A DNA stretch of 64,000 bases from Corynebacterium rhinophilum (GTDB taxonomy: Bacteria > Actinomycetota > Actinomycetes > Mycobacteriales > Mycobacteriaceae), in contig NZ_JASPHQ010000010.1 in assembly GCF_030227225.1 (NCBI RefSeq), forward strand, positions 1-64,000. The letters run 5' to 3'. The notes under the pieces are model-generated. The model was given only the letters and a program-made list of their open reading frames with translations, did no database searches and had not been told where the DNA came from. The translations under genes and the position numbers were made by a program. How positions within the stretch are numbered: the stretch's first letter is position 1; every line of letters starts with the position of its first letter. This document shows positions 18,720 to 26,830 of the stretch, piece by piece.

Positions 18720-20363
18720 ATGACTACCACTTACCTTGCACAAGAAACTTCTGCCGGTAACCCGATTCTGAATATCTCCATCTTCGGCATCTTCCTCGTG
18801 GTTACCATGGCCGTCGTGTTGCGCGCCGGCAAGTCCACGAAGAAGGCGTCTGACTTCTATACCGGTGGTGGCTCGTTCTCCGGCCGCCAGAATGGCTTGG
18901 CCATTTCTGGTGACTACCTTTCTGCTGCGTCCTTCCTCGGTATCGTCGGTGCGGTGGCGCTGAACGGCTATGACGGATTCTTGTACTCCGTCGGCTTCTT
19001 CGTCGCTTGGCTCGTGGCCCTGATGCTCGTGGCCGAGCCGATGCGTAACGTGGGCCGCTTTACCATGGCGGACGTTTTGTCCTTCCGCCTGAAGCAAAAG
19101 CCGGTGCGCGTGGCCGCGTCCATCGCCACACTCTTCGTGACGCTGTTCTACCTCATCGCCCAGATGGCCGGCGCCGGTTCGCTGGTGGCCGTGCTGCTGA
19201 ACATCCATGACTTCAAGTGGCAGGCAGTTGTCGTCGGTATCGTTGGCGTGCTGATGATCCTCTACGTCTTGGTCGGCGGCATGAAGGGCACCACCTACGT
19301 GCAGATGATTAAGGCCGTCCTGTTGGTGACCGGTGTGGTCGTCATGTGCATCATGGTGTTTGTCTCCCTGCGCGGTGGCTTCAGTAACATGTTCAGCACC
19401 GCTATTGATATGCACGCGTCGTCCGATTACCTCCATGAAAAGGGCTATGAGGCCAAGGAAATCATGGAGCCGGGCCTGAAGTACGGTGGCTCTACCGCCG
19501 CTAAGCTGGACTTCATCTCCTTGGGTATGTCCCTCGTGTTGGGTGTGGGCGGCTTGCCTCACGTTCTGATGCGCTTCTACACCGTGCCGACCGCCGTTGA
19601 GGCGCGCCGCTCCGTGACCTGGGCCATCGTTATCATCGGTGCCTTCTACCTGATGACCCTGATCCTGGGCTACGGTGCAGCCGCACTGGTTGGCCCGGAC
19701 CGCATCCTGAACGCACCGGGTGGCGCGAACGCCGCGGCACCGCTGCTGGCACTGGAAATCGGTGGCTCCATCTTCATGGCGATTATTTCCGCCGTGGCCT
19801 TTGCTACCGTGCTGGCCGTGGTGGCAGGCTTGGCGATTACCGCCTCCGCCTCCATCGCGCACGATATCTACCACGCGGTCATCCGCAACGGTGAGTCCAC
19901 CGAGGCAGAGCAGGTGCGCGTCTCGCAGGCCACCGTGGTGGTCCTGGGTATTGTCTCCATCATCTTGGGTATCTTGGCGATGACCCAGAACGTGGCCTTC
20001 CTGGTCTCCTTGGCCTTCGCAGTGGCGGCATCGGCTAACCTGCCGACCATCCTGTACTCGCTGTACTGGCGCCGCTTCAACACCGCGGGTGCCGTGGCCT
20101 CCATGTACACCGGTGTCGTCTCCTGCTTGGTTCTCATCTTCTTCTCCCCAGCGGTATCCGGCACCGAAAGCGCCATGTTCCCGAACGCGGACTGGGCTAT
20201 CTTCCCGCTGACCTCGCCGGGTCTGGTCAGCATCCCGCTGTCCTTCTTCGTCGGTTGGTTTGTCTCCATCGTGACCAAGCCGGACAACTTGGACGAGCTG
20301 GCGGCAGAGATGGAAGTTCGTTCCCTGACCGGTGTGGGCGTCGAGGCCCCAGTCCAGCACTAA
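18720..20363 (+). CDS. mctC: Monocarboxylate/Na+-solute symporter MctC-like
   Basis: A 547-aa sodium:solute symporter (SSS family) with ~13 membrane helices. ASDFYTGGGSFSGRQNGLAISGDYLSAASFLG is the family N-terminal signature; later blocks TMADVLSFRL, GGMKGTTYVQMIKAVLL and GLAITASASIAHDIYHAVI match ActP/MctC. In C. glutamicum MctC takes up pyruvate, acetate and propionate, and sits at this chromosomal place downstream of the gltA-fkpA region. Translationally coupled to the DUF485 gene. Substrate range here is inferred. Confidence 0.9.
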   Translation: MTTTYLAQETSAGNPILNISIFGIFLVVTMAVVLRAGKSTKKASDFYTGGGSFSGRQNGLAISGDYLSAASFLGIVGAVALNGYDGFLYSVGFFVAWLVALMLVAEPMRNVGRFTMADVLSFRLKQKPVRVAASIATLFVTLFYLIAQMAGAGSLVAVLLNIHDFKWQAVVVGIVGVLMILYVLVGGMKGTTYVQMIKAVLLVTGVVVMCIMVFVSLRGGFSNMFSTAIDMHASSDYLHEKGYEAKEIMEPGLKYGGSTAAKLDFISLGMSLVLGVGGLPHVLMRFYTVPTAVEARRSVTWAIVIIGAFYLMTLILGYGAAALVGPDRILNAPGGANAAAPLLALEIGGSIFMAIISAVAFATVLAVVAGLAITASASIAHDIYHAVIRNGESTEAEQVRVSQATVVVLGIVSIILGILAMTQNVAFLVSLAFAVAASANLPTILYSLYWRRFNTAGAVASMYTGVVSCLVLIFFSPAVSGTESAMFPNADWAIFPLTSPGLVSIPLSFFVGWFVSIVTKPDNLDELAAEMEVRSLTGVGVEAPVQH

Positions 20364-20402
20364 TTGCCCACAAGGTAGCAATTACCGGTAATATGGTTCG
20401 AC

Positions 20403-21332
20403 GTGTTTAATCCGTCCTCTCTCAACGCGGCGGCATCAGTAAAGGCTGGTGCCGCCCTTGCCGTGTGCATGCTTGCTTGCTCTACGGTTGCTGGGTGTAG
20501 CAATAGCGAGCGAGATAGCACCGCTAAAGCCGAAGACACCACGATCACCGCGCATAGGGCATCAAAGGTGCCCCCGCGGATCAATGAATTCCTCAAGGGG
20601 GATGAGGGTCATTCCATTAGCTATATTCGCCTGCACGATGGCATGTATATGGGCTCTGCGGCAGAACAGGATCCCCGCCCGGCGCTTAGCCTCATCAAGC
20701 TTTATATCGCTACCTACGTCATCGAGCAGGGCGAGTACGAAGATAAATTTGAGGCGCTCGGCATGATTGCCAGCTCTTCTGATAAGAGCGCCGAGGAGCT
20801 GTTCAAGAAGTACCCGGATTCCATCGATAAGATTGCCAAGGAATATCACCTGGAATCCACCAAGGCGGGTGAGAAATGGGGCTATTCGGAAACCTCCACC
20901 TATGACGTGGCCAGCTTTATCTCTCAGCTGATTAAGCGCGATGAAACCCACCCCGTGCTGGTGGCGATGTCGCACGCGGATCCGGTCTCAGAAGATGGCT
21001 ATGACCAGGACTATGGCACCGCGAAGCTCTCTAATGTGGTGGGCAGCAAGTGGGGATGGTCCAACGATAAGTCGATCAATTCCTCGGTGTCCTTTGGCAA
21101 GAACTTCGTCGCCGCGGCATCCATTAATGGTTCCGCCGATGACCTCACGGACTACGTGAAGAGCGAAATCAACGGCGAGAATCTGGGCAAGGCCACCGAG
21201 CGGTTCCTGAAGTACAAGAACGGCGAGGATGTTCCGCCCATCGAGACGACCTCAGAAAAACCGACCTCTGGCGAGAAGAAGGACGAGGGCAAGAAGGACG
21301 AAAAGAAGTCCTCCGAGCCTAAGGAGAAATAG
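20403..21332 (+). CDS. Lipoprotein with serine-hydrolase-like SxxK motif
   Basis: A 309-aa exported protein; signal peptide with lipobox VAGC (Cys32). The mature part (residues ~55-255) has SLIK (Ser96-x-x-Lys99) in a helix ALSLIKLYIATYVIEQG, a short SSSDKSA block and later YSETSTYD, an order that recalls the beta-lactamase/penicillin-binding fold, but no clear KTG is found. It may be a degenerate or non-catalytic member. The last ~45 residues are a Lys/Glu/Ser-rich tail. The GTG start has no clear ribosome site. Its stop lies 2 nt from the end of the convergent DUF1906 gene. Confidence 0.7.
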   Translation: MFNPSSLNAAASVKAGAALAVCMLACSTVAGCSNSERDSTAKAEDTTITAHRASKVPPRINEFLKGDEGHSISYIRLHDGMYMGSAAEQDPRPALSLIKLYIATYVIEQGEYEDKFEALGMIASSSDKSAEELFKKYPDSIDKIAKEYHLESTKAGEKWGYSETSTYDVASFISQLIKRDETHPVLVAMSHADPVSEDGYDQDYGTAKLSNVVGSKWGWSNDKSINSSVSFGKNFVAAASINGSADDLTDYVKSEINGENLGKATERFLKYKNGEDVPPIETTSEKPTSGEKKDEGKKDEKKSSEPKEK

Positions 21333-21334
21333 GC

Positions 21335-22240
21335 CTACTTAATGGCCTTGGCGATGTCCTGGGCGGCATCGGCAAGCCCGCGGATTTGCTCGTTGCTTAA
21401 CGATGACCCCTTAAAACTCACCCCATCCGCGGTGACCTGCGGCAAATCCGGCATATTTGGGATGGCCTCGTCCAGGGTAGAGCTGAGATCCTGGATGCCT
21501 GGCTGCTTGGAGCCGGGTGTCCATTGGCCCCAGTCGCTGGCGTAAACCTCGTTGACATCGACGATGACGTTCTCGATGGTCTGCTGTCGCGATTGCGGAA
21601 GCTGGTGAATGGTGGTCTTGGGATGGATTTTTCCGTTTGAACCCCAATCGTGCATCCAGTAGAACGTGCCAATCCCATCCTGGCTAGCCCACTCGATGGT
21701 GTTGTAGTTGCCGTAGACGCCGGTCTGGTAGCCGGCTACGGACAGGGCCTTGGAAAATGCCTGCAGGTACGGCCGGATGAACTGAGTGTAGTGCTCCCGG
21801 GTGGGGTTATCGTCGATGGCGATATAAATGGGCCGGTTCGTGGGGCCACCGGCGGCTTTGTGTAGTGCGATGGCCTGCGGGGCGTGGATGGCGGCGCCGG
21901 CCGCGCCCTGCTTCCAATCGGCGGTTTCGGCGCGGCCGAATTGATAGACCGACGCCGTGGGCAGGCCGGCGGCGGCATTGGCGGCAGTCTCTTGCAGAGT
22001 GACCGGCTTGCCGGTCATCCAGGCCGCGCCGGGACGCTTTTTGGAGACGTAGCGAATAGCGCCGATATGGCCTGCGCGCTTGATGGCGTCGGGGGAAGGG
22101 ATGCCTGAGGAAAAGTCAATGATGGTCCCGCGCACCGGGCCGAGGGCGGCGGCCGAGGGGGCGGCCGCACCAATGGCACCGGTGGTAAGGGCAAGGGCGC
22201 TTGCCTTCAAAAGGCCGCGACGAGACAGAGACGGTGACAT
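21335..22240 (-). CDS. Tat-exported DUF1906 glycoside-hydrolase-like protein
   Basis: A 301-aa protein with a twin-arginine signal (SRRGLLKASALALTTGAIG) and Ala-rich cleavage area. The mature ~210 residues fit the DUF1906/GH25-like TIM barrel: GTIIDFSSGIPSPDAIKRAGHIGAIRYV, TASVYQFG, RPIYIAIDDNP, GYQTGVYGNYNTIEW and WMHDWGSNGKIHPKTTIHQLPQ. Members are thought to cleave wall polymers. A tail of ~70 residues follows. ATG 22240 has AGGAGC 7 nt upstream. Confidence 0.8.
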   Translation of the reverse strand: MSPSLSRRGLLKASALALTTGAIGAAAPSAAALGPVRGTIIDFSSGIPSPDAIKRAGHIGAIRYVSKKRPGAAWMTGKPVTLQETAANAAAGLPTASVYQFGRAETADWKQGAAGAAIHAPQAIALHKAAGGPTNRPIYIAIDDNPTREHYTQFIRPYLQAFSKALSVAGYQTGVYGNYNTIEWASQDGIGTFYWMHDWGSNGKIHPKTTIHQLPQSRQQTIENVIVDVNEVYASDWGQWTPGSKQPGIQDLSSTLDEAIPNMPDLPQVTADGVSFKGSSLSNEQIRGLADAAQDIAKAIK

Positions 22241-22318
22241 GAAAAGCTCCTGCAGTGATCGCATTAGTCACAATAGTTAACAAATGCACCATAGCAGGAG
22301 GTGGTGGGTGAGTCGTGT

Positions 22319-22747
22319 TTATTTTGACTCGTTGCTAAATTCCACGTTCGTGGCATGTTCCACGGTGCGCGATACCGTGCAGTCCTTCTCGTGGGAAATG
22401 CGGATCAGGTTATCTACGAGCGCGCGGGCCTTATCGCCGTCCGGAGTGGAAGGGAAGGAGAGGTCGAAGGCGACGCGGACATCGGAAAGCCGCGAGGCGC
22501 CATCCTCATCCACGCGGTCGCCCTCTGCGCGCACCTGGAAAGACTCCGGCTCGGTGCGCCGGGAGGTTACAACATCCACGTCTACCGCGGTGCACCCGGC
22601 GACGGCGGCTAGCAGGAGCTCCACCGGCGATAACAGGCCCTCCCCGCGCCCGAACTCGATGCTGGCGCCGTCCGCATTGGTGGCGCGGTACACCGAATTT
22701 TCTACGCGGGTAAGGTCAACGGAATACTGCTTCGTGATTTCACTCAT
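22319..22747 (-). CDS. OsmC-family protein
   Basis: A 142-aa OsmC/Ohr superfamily protein. Cys52 (AAVAGCTAVDVDVV) and Cys123 (HEKDCTVSRTV) are the two redox cysteines of the family, and the N-terminal PVELLLAA helix is typical. It more closely resembles the YhfA/OsmC-like subgroup than Ohr. Predicted thiol peroxidase or related redox function. Single gene between the DUF1906 gene and the ABC operon on the same strand. Confidence 0.85.
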   Translation of the reverse strand: MSEITKQYSVDLTRVENSVYRATNADGASIEFGRGEGLLSPVELLLAAVAGCTAVDVDVVTSRRTEPESFQVRAEGDRVDEDGASRLSDVRVAFDLSFPSTPDGDKARALVDNLIRISHEKDCTVSRTVEHATNVEFSNESK

Positions 22748-22835
22748 GGCTTAAAGCTTAAGCCAGGCTCGGGATATAGGCCACGCTGCAGCAAAGGATT
22801 AAATGCAGCGATAGGAAATCGGAGGCAGTGCGCAC

Positions 22836-23864
22836 TTAATAAATCAACGGCGGCGAGAAGCGGATACGCACCGATTGTCCAAGCTCTGGTTTATTATCTG
22901 CGGTAGTCCGGAACGTGACCCCAGATTCATGGGAGGCGGTAACGGAGTAGTGTCCGGCTTCGAAAATGGCGGAGTCAACCACCGCTGCCACCGTGGCGCC
23001 TGGATCGTTTTCCTCAACAATTGTTGCGTGGTGCGGCAAGATGGCGGCCTTAGTGCCTTCGCCTCGCACCGTTACGTCACTCAATGGCCAAGAGATACCA
23101 AGAGTTGGGCACTCGACGCGGCCTCCTGAGATAGTGGTCTGGACAATCGTGGCATCCGCAATAAATCCCGCGACCACCGGGCTAGCGGGATTTTCCAGCA
23201 GCTGTTGCGGAGTAGCAATCTGCTGGATTTCGCCGCCGTCTAGAACCACGACTCTATCTGCGATTGCCAGCGCCTCGGCGCGATCGTGGGTGACGTGCAC
23301 CGTGGTTAGGCGTTGCTTTTGCGTCAGGGCTACCAGCTCGCGGCGCAAATTATCGCGCAATGGTTCATCGAGGGCGGAAAGCGCCTCATCCAGTAATAAA
23401 ACTTTGGGCTTAGCGACGATCGCCCGGGCCAGGGCAACGCGCTGGCGCTGCCCGCCAGAAAGGCTGTCTGGTGTACGGTCTTCGAATCCTGGCAGGCCCA
23501 CAAGAGCTAAAGTCGCAGATATGCGCTCTTCGCGCTCTGCCTTTGCTACTTTCGCCTGACGCAACGGGTAGCCAACATTGTCCTTTACAGACATGTGCGG
23601 CCAAATCGCATGCTGTTGGAATACCATGCCAATTCCGCGTTTCTCCGGCGGAATAGCAGTCATCTGCCGGCCATCTATGTAAAGCTCACCCGACGAGGGG
23701 GATATAAAACCAGCGATGGTGCGCAGGAGCGTGGTTTTACCAGAGCCTGACGGGCCAACGAGTGCAATGAGTTCCCCAGGCTCGATGGAGAGATTGATAT
23801 CGCGCAGGCCAGTAGTTCCATCCGGAAAAGTGACCGTGAGGTGGGAAGCTGCAATTTTCGCCAT
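22836..23864 (-). CDS. ABC importer ATPase (FbpC/PotA type)
   Basis: A 342-aa ATPase. Walker A LVGPSGSGKTTLL, Q-loop MVFQQHAIWPHM, signature LSGGQRQRVALARAI, Walker B VLLLDEALSALDEP and H-loop VHVTHDRAEAL are intact. The C-terminal ~100 residues form a TOBE-like regulatory domain. It powers the importer whose permease starts 2 nt upstream. The combination of a single long double-domain permease and this ATPase is usual for ferric iron (Fbp/Afu), thiosulfate-type or 2-aminoethylphosphonate uptake. Confidence 0.9.
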   Translation of the reverse strand: MAKIAASHLTVTFPDGTTGLRDINLSIEPGELIALVGPSGSGKTTLLRTIAGFISPSSGELYIDGRQMTAIPPEKRGIGMVFQQHAIWPHMSVKDNVGYPLRQAKVAKAEREERISATLALVGLPGFEDRTPDSLSGGQRQRVALARAIVAKPKVLLLDEALSALDEPLRDNLRRELVALTQKQRLTTVHVTHDRAEALAIADRVVVLDGGEIQQIATPQQLLENPASPVVAGFIADATIVQTTISGGRVECPTLGISWPLSDVTVRGEGTKAAILPHHATIVEENDPGATVAAVVDSAIFEAGHYSVTASHESGVTFRTTADNKPELGQSVRIRFSPPLIY

Positions 23865-23866
23865 TA

Positions 23867-25486
23867 TTAAGTCCTTACCTTAGGAGCGCGGATAGTCAGT
23901 GCGAGGGCAATGATGCCAAGCAGCGCAAAGAGCAAAGCGAGTGCTGATGCTTGGTTATAATTTCCTGCCTGCTGCAGGTTGAAGACTTGCACACCCAGTG
24001 TTGTGGTTCCGGGCGCGACGAGGAGTACGGAAATAGTAAGTTCTCGAATCGCGGTCACCGCGACGAGCACCGCACCGGAGATCGCCGCCGGAAAGGTCAT
24101 CGCGCCGGTGGTAGTAAATAGCGCCTTAAGCGGCGTGGCACCAGAAATACGGGCTGCTTCTTCCACAGTAACCGGGGTGCTTATTAGCGGGGCACGCACG
24201 GATTGGACAACGAGTGCGGTAAAAGCACAGACGTAAGCGATAAGGATTATCCAAATGGTGTTATATAGCCCGGTATAGCGTCCGGCAATCAGCCAAGCGA
24301 CGCCGATGATGAGCCCAGGCAGCGCGCTCGGCAGGAGCGCAGACAGTGTTAAAAGCGTATTTCCCCGCGCCTGGGTCCGGGTCACTAGAATTCCGATGAC
24401 CCAGCCAAGAATCCCGCAGATTATCGCGGCGGTTATTGACAGAAATGCGGAATTGGTGAGGCCATCGATAACGCGCGGGTTGGATAAAGCGCTGCTAAAG
24501 TTCGCCAGCGAGATGGTTTCAAATGTAAACGGAACCCCAGGCGCCGGCAGCAATGCACGGTAGGCCAAACCAAGGATCGGGCCAATGGAAATGGCGAGCC
24601 CGCACACCCACATGATGATCGTGACCGGCCAACGCGCTGAATGCAGTGCAAAGCGCGCCGGGCTTCCGGAGTCATGGGTAGAAGACGAGTTTTTCAGGGA
24701 GGTGAGATAGTCCATGATGACTGCGCCGATTCCCAAAAATAAGAGGACGACGCCGATGGTCGAAACCACCTGCAAGGGGTTGGATACGGTGCCGGAATCA
24801 ATGAACCGGTAAATCATCGTCGCGAGCGTTTCGAACCGAGCCGGCGAGCCGATAATGGCAGGAATTCCGAAATCCGCCAGATTAGCAATTGCCGTGAGGG
24901 TAAACGCGGATAACAGCGCAGGGCGCAGGAGCGGAAGGGTGACCGTGCGCAGAACAGTCATCACGGAAGCACCAGATACTCGGGCGGCTAGCTCAAAATC
25001 AGTAGAGAGGGAGCGCAGGCTCGAAGAAATGATGACGTATGCCGTGGGAAAAGAGTGGATAGTCATCAGCGCAATGACCCCGTCTGCGCCGTAGATATTC
25101 CATATTTCGAACCCAAAGAGCTTATTCAAACCCTGATTCGGGCCGAAGAGTTGAATCCAGGCGATCGCTCCGATAAAAGGCGGAACCAACAGTGGCGAGA
25201 GCAGGAATAGGCGCAGAACCGAAGAGCCGTAAATATCCGTGCGGTCTAGCGCGATGGCAATAACGGTGCCGATGACGACAGCGGCGAGCGCCGAAAGAGC
25301 CGTGGTGAAAAGCGAATTCCATGTAGCACTACCGAGCCCTTGCTCTAGCAAGACGGGAATTTGGTTCCCGCCCAATGCAAGGGAGACAACAAGGGCCAAA
25401 GGCGCGATGAACAGGCCAATGGCAATGAGCCACACGCCAACGCGCAGCGCGGATACAGAGGGATTTTTCAACAAACGAGCCATCAA
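23867..25486 (-). CDS. ABC importer permease, fused double-domain (FbpB type)
   Basis: A 539-aa membrane protein with ~12 helices and two binding-protein-dependent transport domains, each with an EAA-like loop: ELAARVSGASVMTVLRTVTLPLLRPALLSA and EEAARISGATPLKALFTTTGAMTFPAAIS. Such internally duplicated permeases are the rule in ferric iron importers. It lies 3 nt from the binding-protein gene (stop at 25490) and 2 nt from the ATPase gene, so the three are one operon. Confidence 0.9.
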   Translation of the reverse strand: MMARLLKNPSVSALRVGVWLIAIGLFIAPLALVVSLALGGNQIPVLLEQGLGSATWNSLFTTALSALAAVVIGTVIAIALDRTDIYGSSVLRLFLLSPLLVPPFIGAIAWIQLFGPNQGLNKLFGFEIWNIYGADGVIALMTIHSFPTAYVIISSSLRSLSTDFELAARVSGASVMTVLRTVTLPLLRPALLSAFTLTAIANLADFGIPAIIGSPARFETLATMIYRFIDSGTVSNPLQVVSTIGVVLLFLGIGAVIMDYLTSLKNSSSTHDSGSPARFALHSARWPVTIIMWVCGLAISIGPILGLAYRALLPAPGVPFTFETISLANFSSALSNPRVIDGLTNSAFLSITAAIICGILGWVIGILVTRTQARGNTLLTLSALLPSALPGLIIGVAWLIAGRYTGLYNTIWIILIAYVCAFTALVVQSVRAPLISTPVTVEEAARISGATPLKALFTTTGAMTFPAAISGAVLVAVTAIRELTISVLLVAPGTTTLGVQVFNLQQAGNYNQASALALLFALLGIIALALTIRAPKVRT

Positions 25487-25489
25487 GAA

Positions 25490-26521
25490 CTAGGAAGACA
25501 CTGCCTTTTGGAATACCTCGACGGCGGCGTCTTTATCCTTGGTGATTTTCTCCAGGTCCTGGTTCATGAGCTCAATGTCTGCGAGTTCAGGGGTGCCCGC
25601 TGGGGTTCCCACATCCTCCCGCACCGGGAGGTACGACTGCTCGACGGCAATTTCTTGTGCCTTCTTCGAAAGCAGGAAGTTGATGTACTTCTGTGCCGCT
25701 TCTTGCTCCTTGGAGTCTTTGAATACGCCCGCAGGCTCAGAAATATACGGTGATCCCTCGGTGGGGTAGGCAAGGGCAACCGGGGATCCCTTATCCGCGA
25801 GGTCGCGGACTAAGTAATCGACAACCACACCTACGGGCCTAGAACTGGAGGCGATTTCCTGGGAGGTAGGGCCATTGGACTCTGCGATCATCGGGGAATT
25901 CTTGCCCAGGTCTTCGATCCACGCTTCACCGAGGTCTGAATTGTTCTTCCATGCTGAGGCATTGAAGGCCGCCGCACCAGAGACCGCTGGGTTAGGCATG
26001 ACGAGTTTGTCCTTGTACTTCGGATCGGTGAGATCCGCCCACGAGGTCGGGGCATCGCCTTCTGCGATTTCATCGGTGTTATAAGCAATGACCGTAGGGA
26101 TGATGCGCGTGCCGACATAAAAATTCTCGTCGTCCTTGGCCTCGTCGATGATGTCATCGGAATCGAGATCGGCAAGCTCGATGAGATCGCCATCCTCACC
26201 GTAATTTTCAAAGGTAGGTGCATCGGCTGCCCAGAAAACATCCGCTTCGATATCGCCAGATTGCTTCTCCGAAGAAATGCGCGCGTTCAAATCGCCGGTA
26301 CCGGCGCGGTATACCTTGACCTCGATATCGGGGTGTTCCTCGTTGAAGGCCGCATTGATTTCATCGACCTTTTCTTCCGGCTCTGAGGTATAGACGGTAA
26401 TGGTGGTTGAATCGCTTGCGGCCTGCGTATCTTCATCGTCGGTCGCAGGCTCACCGCACGAGCTAAGAAGAACGGTTGAAGCAAGGGCTAGGGCAGCGAG
26501 AGATGAATGCTTCAGCTTCAT
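25490..26521 (-). CDS. ABC importer substrate-binding lipoprotein (AfuA/FbpA-like)
   Basis: A 343-aa lipoprotein: signal MKLKHSSLAALALASTVLLSSC with lipobox LSSC. The mature protein opens TITVYTSEPEEKVDEINAAFNEEHPDIEVKVYRAG and contains DVFWAADAPTFENY and ...NFLLSKKAQEIAV, as in AfuA/FbpA and phosphonate-binding relatives. The paired Tyr-Tyr used by classical FbpA to hold Fe3+ is not obvious; VVDYLV and QSYLPVRED hold single tyrosines. Iron is the best guess, but phosphonate or another anion cannot be excluded. ATG 26521 follows TGGAGGAA; the frame is open further up without a better start. Confidence 0.82.
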   Translation of the reverse strand: MKLKHSSLAALALASTVLLSSCGEPATDDEDTQAASDSTTITVYTSEPEEKVDEINAAFNEEHPDIEVKVYRAGTGDLNARISSEKQSGDIEADVFWAADAPTFENYGEDGDLIELADLDSDDIIDEAKDDENFYVGTRIIPTVIAYNTDEIAEGDAPTSWADLTDPKYKDKLVMPNPAVSGAAAFNASAWKNNSDLGEAWIEDLGKNSPMIAESNGPTSQEIASSSRPVGVVVDYLVRDLADKGSPVALAYPTEGSPYISEPAGVFKDSKEQEAAQKYINFLLSKKAQEIAVEQSYLPVREDVGTPAGTPELADIELMNQDLEKITKDKDAAVEVFQKAVSS

Positions 26522-26576
26522 TGGGGGAGTTCCTCCAGAGAGAGTAGCGATCAGGAACGTCAATCTAACTGCACTG

Positions 26577-26591
26577 AAGTTAAGGCAACTT
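26577..26591. promoter_or_regulatory. Inverted repeat, possible DtxR box
   Basis: AAGTTAAGGCAACTT is an AAGTT-N5-AACTT inverted repeat 56 nt before the binding-protein ATG. It fits the corynebacterial DtxR consensus core (AGGTTAGCCTAACCT) at about 10 of 15 positions. If real it would support an iron role for the operon. Confidence 0.3.
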
Positions 26592-26750
26592 AGGATCGAT
26601 GTGAACGTACAGTAAATTCTTTGAGCTCCTGGGCGGATGTTGTGGAGGGAGGGCTCGCCAAGGAACCTCGCTCGAATGGGCAGCCTTTTAGTGGTGAAAA
26701 GCGGGAAACCAGGAGGTGACAAGCTTAAGGTAACCCCACATGGGGGATTA

Positions 26751-26770
26751 ATCTATAGGTCAATAGATAT
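26751..26770 (+). promoter_or_regulatory. AmtR box upstream of amtB
   Basis: The core CTATAGGTCAATAG with flanking AT and ATAT fits the AmtR operator pattern CTAT-N6-ATAG closely. It lies ~60 nt before the amtB start. AmtR is the TetR-type master regulator of nitrogen genes in C. glutamicum and represses amtB-glnK-glnD. The rest of this ~309-nt gap, shared with the divergent ABC operon, holds no gene. Confidence 0.75.
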
Positions 26771-26830
26771 TTATATACCTGTAGTACTACCGTTATGAAA
26801 AGTAATGAAGGAACCCTACAAGGAGAAACA

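Noticed and set aside
18288..20381. 697-aa open frame on the minus strand, opposite DUF485-mctC
   Set aside because: Long antisense frames are common opposite GC-rich genes; the translation is His/Gln/Asp/Gly-rich without domain features, while the plus strand holds a clear SSS transporter.
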